Origin: Planctomicrobium piriforme
Lineage (GTDB): Bacteria > Planctomycetota > Planctomycetia > Pirellulales > UBA1268
DNA length: 43,676 nucleotides
Assembly: GCA_945869735.1 (NCBI GenBank)
Contig: CAMBPQ010000023.1
Span: 1-43,676, forward strand
Direction of reading: 5' to 3'
The position numbers and the translations under genes were made by a program. Every line of letters begins with the position of its first letter. The stretch's first letter is position 1. Positions 42,927 to 43,676 of the stretch are shown in pieces. The notes under the pieces were generated by a model. That model saw only the letters and a program-made list of their open reading frames with translations, was not told the origin of the DNA and made no database searches.

Positions 42927-43673
42927 TCACCGGTCCGCGGTGACGGTGATCCCGGCGGCGGCGAGCGCTACCCGTACGGCTCGGGCCGTGGCCACGGGAT
43001 TGGGGCCGTCGCCGTGAATGCAGAGCGTGTCGGCGGTCACCCGAATCTCGCTGCCGTCGATCGCCCGCACCCGGCCGCGGGTCGCAAGCGTGACTGCCCG
43101 TGCGGCAGCTTCGGAGGGTTCGCCGATCAAGCCGCCAGGCCACGACCGCGGCACGAGCGAACCATCGACCGCATAAGCCCGGTCGATGAACGCCTCCTCG
43201 GCCACGACCAGCCCCGCCGCCCGCGCGCGGGCCGCCAGCACGCTCCCCGCGAGGGCATACAGCACAAGGTGCGGCCAGCGGGCGGCGATGGCCGTCGCCA
43301 CGGCGTCGGCGTCCGCGACGTCTCGAGACACCTGGTGATAGAGACCGCCGTGGAGCTTGACGTGATGCAGCATGGGGCCGGCGCACTCGGCGAGGCGGGC
43401 GATCTGGGCCGTGACGAGCGCGGCAGCAGCGGCGCTCCCCATCGCGATCTCCCGGCGGCCGAAGTGCTCGCGGTCGGCATGACCGGGATGCGCACCGATC
43501 GCTACGGAGTGCCGTCGGGCGAGGGCTACGGTGGCCGCCATGAGTGCGTCGTCGCCCGCATGCGCTCCGCAGGCGATGTTGACGCTCGTGATCAACGGCA
43601 TGACCTCGGCGTCGTGGCCGGCCCCTTCACCCAGATCACTGTTGAGATCGATGCAGATCGGTCGGCCGCTCAT
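42927..43673 (-). CDS. pxpA: 5-oxoprolinase subunit A (LamB/YcsF family)
   Basis: 248 residues, the usual length, and complete within the window (ATG at 43673). DLNSDLGEGAG at the N-terminus, ITSVNIACGAHAGDD, VKLHGGLYH and EAFIDRAYAVDGSL are the family signatures. With PxpB and PxpC, which would lie outside the window, it converts 5-oxoproline to glutamate using ATP. The start lies only three bases from the window edge, so its promoter and any upstream partner are not visible. Confidence 0.93.
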   Translation of the reverse strand: MSGRPICIDLNSDLGEGAGHDAEVMPLITSVNIACGAHAGDDALMAATVALARRHSVAIGAHPGHADREHFGRREIAMGSAAAAALVTAQIARLAECAGPMLHHVKLHGGLYHQVSRDVADADAVATAIAARWPHLVLYALAGSVLAARARAAGLVVAEEAFIDRAYAVDGSLVPRSWPGGLIGEPSEAAARAVTLATRGRVRAIDGSEIRVTADTLCIHGDGPNPVATARAVRVALAAAGITVTADR

Positions 43674-43676
43674 CTC

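Noticed and set aside
1-43676. tRNA, rRNA, CRISPR or transposase genes
   Set aside because: I looked for cloverleaf signatures, regularly spaced direct repeats and DDE or HUH motifs and saw none; a dedicated scan such as tRNAscan-SE or Infernal would be the decisive test.

Overview
The window looks like a GC-rich chromosome segment from a planctomycete, probably Pirellulales-like. The evidence is a planctomycete-type (PVM) bacterial microcompartment operon, a Ser/Thr kinase fused to WD40 repeats, PEP-CTERM surface proteins, a DUF1559 pseudopilin domain, sulfatase remnants and the order tpiA-secG-yicC-gmk-rpoZ-coaC-coaB. This assignment is inferred from gene content; no 16S or other taxonomic marker is present.

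Layout. (1) 229-3441: a membrane Ser/Thr kinase with about 14 WD40 repeats, convergent with the microcompartment operon. (2) 3448-12506, minus strand: a 12-gene microcompartment operon transcribed deoR, pduL, BMC-H, BMC-H, ackA, BMC-P, aldehyde dehydrogenase, BMC-P, RpiB-like cargo, BMC-P, class II aldolase, lactate/malate dehydrogenase. By analogy with the characterised planctomycete compartment, a deoxysugar phosphate (fuculose- or rhamnulose-1-phosphate) is split to lactaldehyde, which goes through lactyl-CoA and lactyl-phosphate to lactate plus ATP, with NADH recycled inside the shell. (3) 12820-19157: a GNAT acetyltransferase, two small membrane proteins, a DinB-like protein, purN and a eukaryotic-type ileS. 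(4) 19200-23100: a decaying stretch with PhoD-like, sulfatase and sterol-desaturase fragments, several copies of a dispersed repeat, an internally duplicated membrane transporter, a 28-residue Lys-rich protein and an unknown 128-residue protein. (5) 23318-26038: glycine-rich RRM protein, DEAD-box helicase, DTW-domain tRNA-modifying protein. (6) 26482-35512, minus strand: pnp, a TPR protein, an acidic protein, argC-argJ, and the housekeeping operon tpiA to coaB. (7) 35513-36693: transporter and cysteine-synthase remnants plus a repeat module. (8) 36694-42715: a sigma-54 activator without a sensory domain, a near-consensus sigma-54 promoter, and three exported proteins: a PEP-CTERM protein, a PEP-CTERM/SUMF1 protein fused to a pseudopilin, and a TlpA-like thioredoxin protein. 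(9) 42927-43673: pxpA.

The least ordinary items are the sigma-54/PEP-CTERM surface cluster, where one polypeptide carries a PEP-CTERM anchor directly followed by a prepilin signal; the RpiB-like, peptide-tagged cargo of the microcompartment; and a roughly 150-bp MITE-like repeat with CTAG-bearing ends that occurs at least six times, almost always between genes. I saw no rRNA, tRNA, CRISPR array or transposase.
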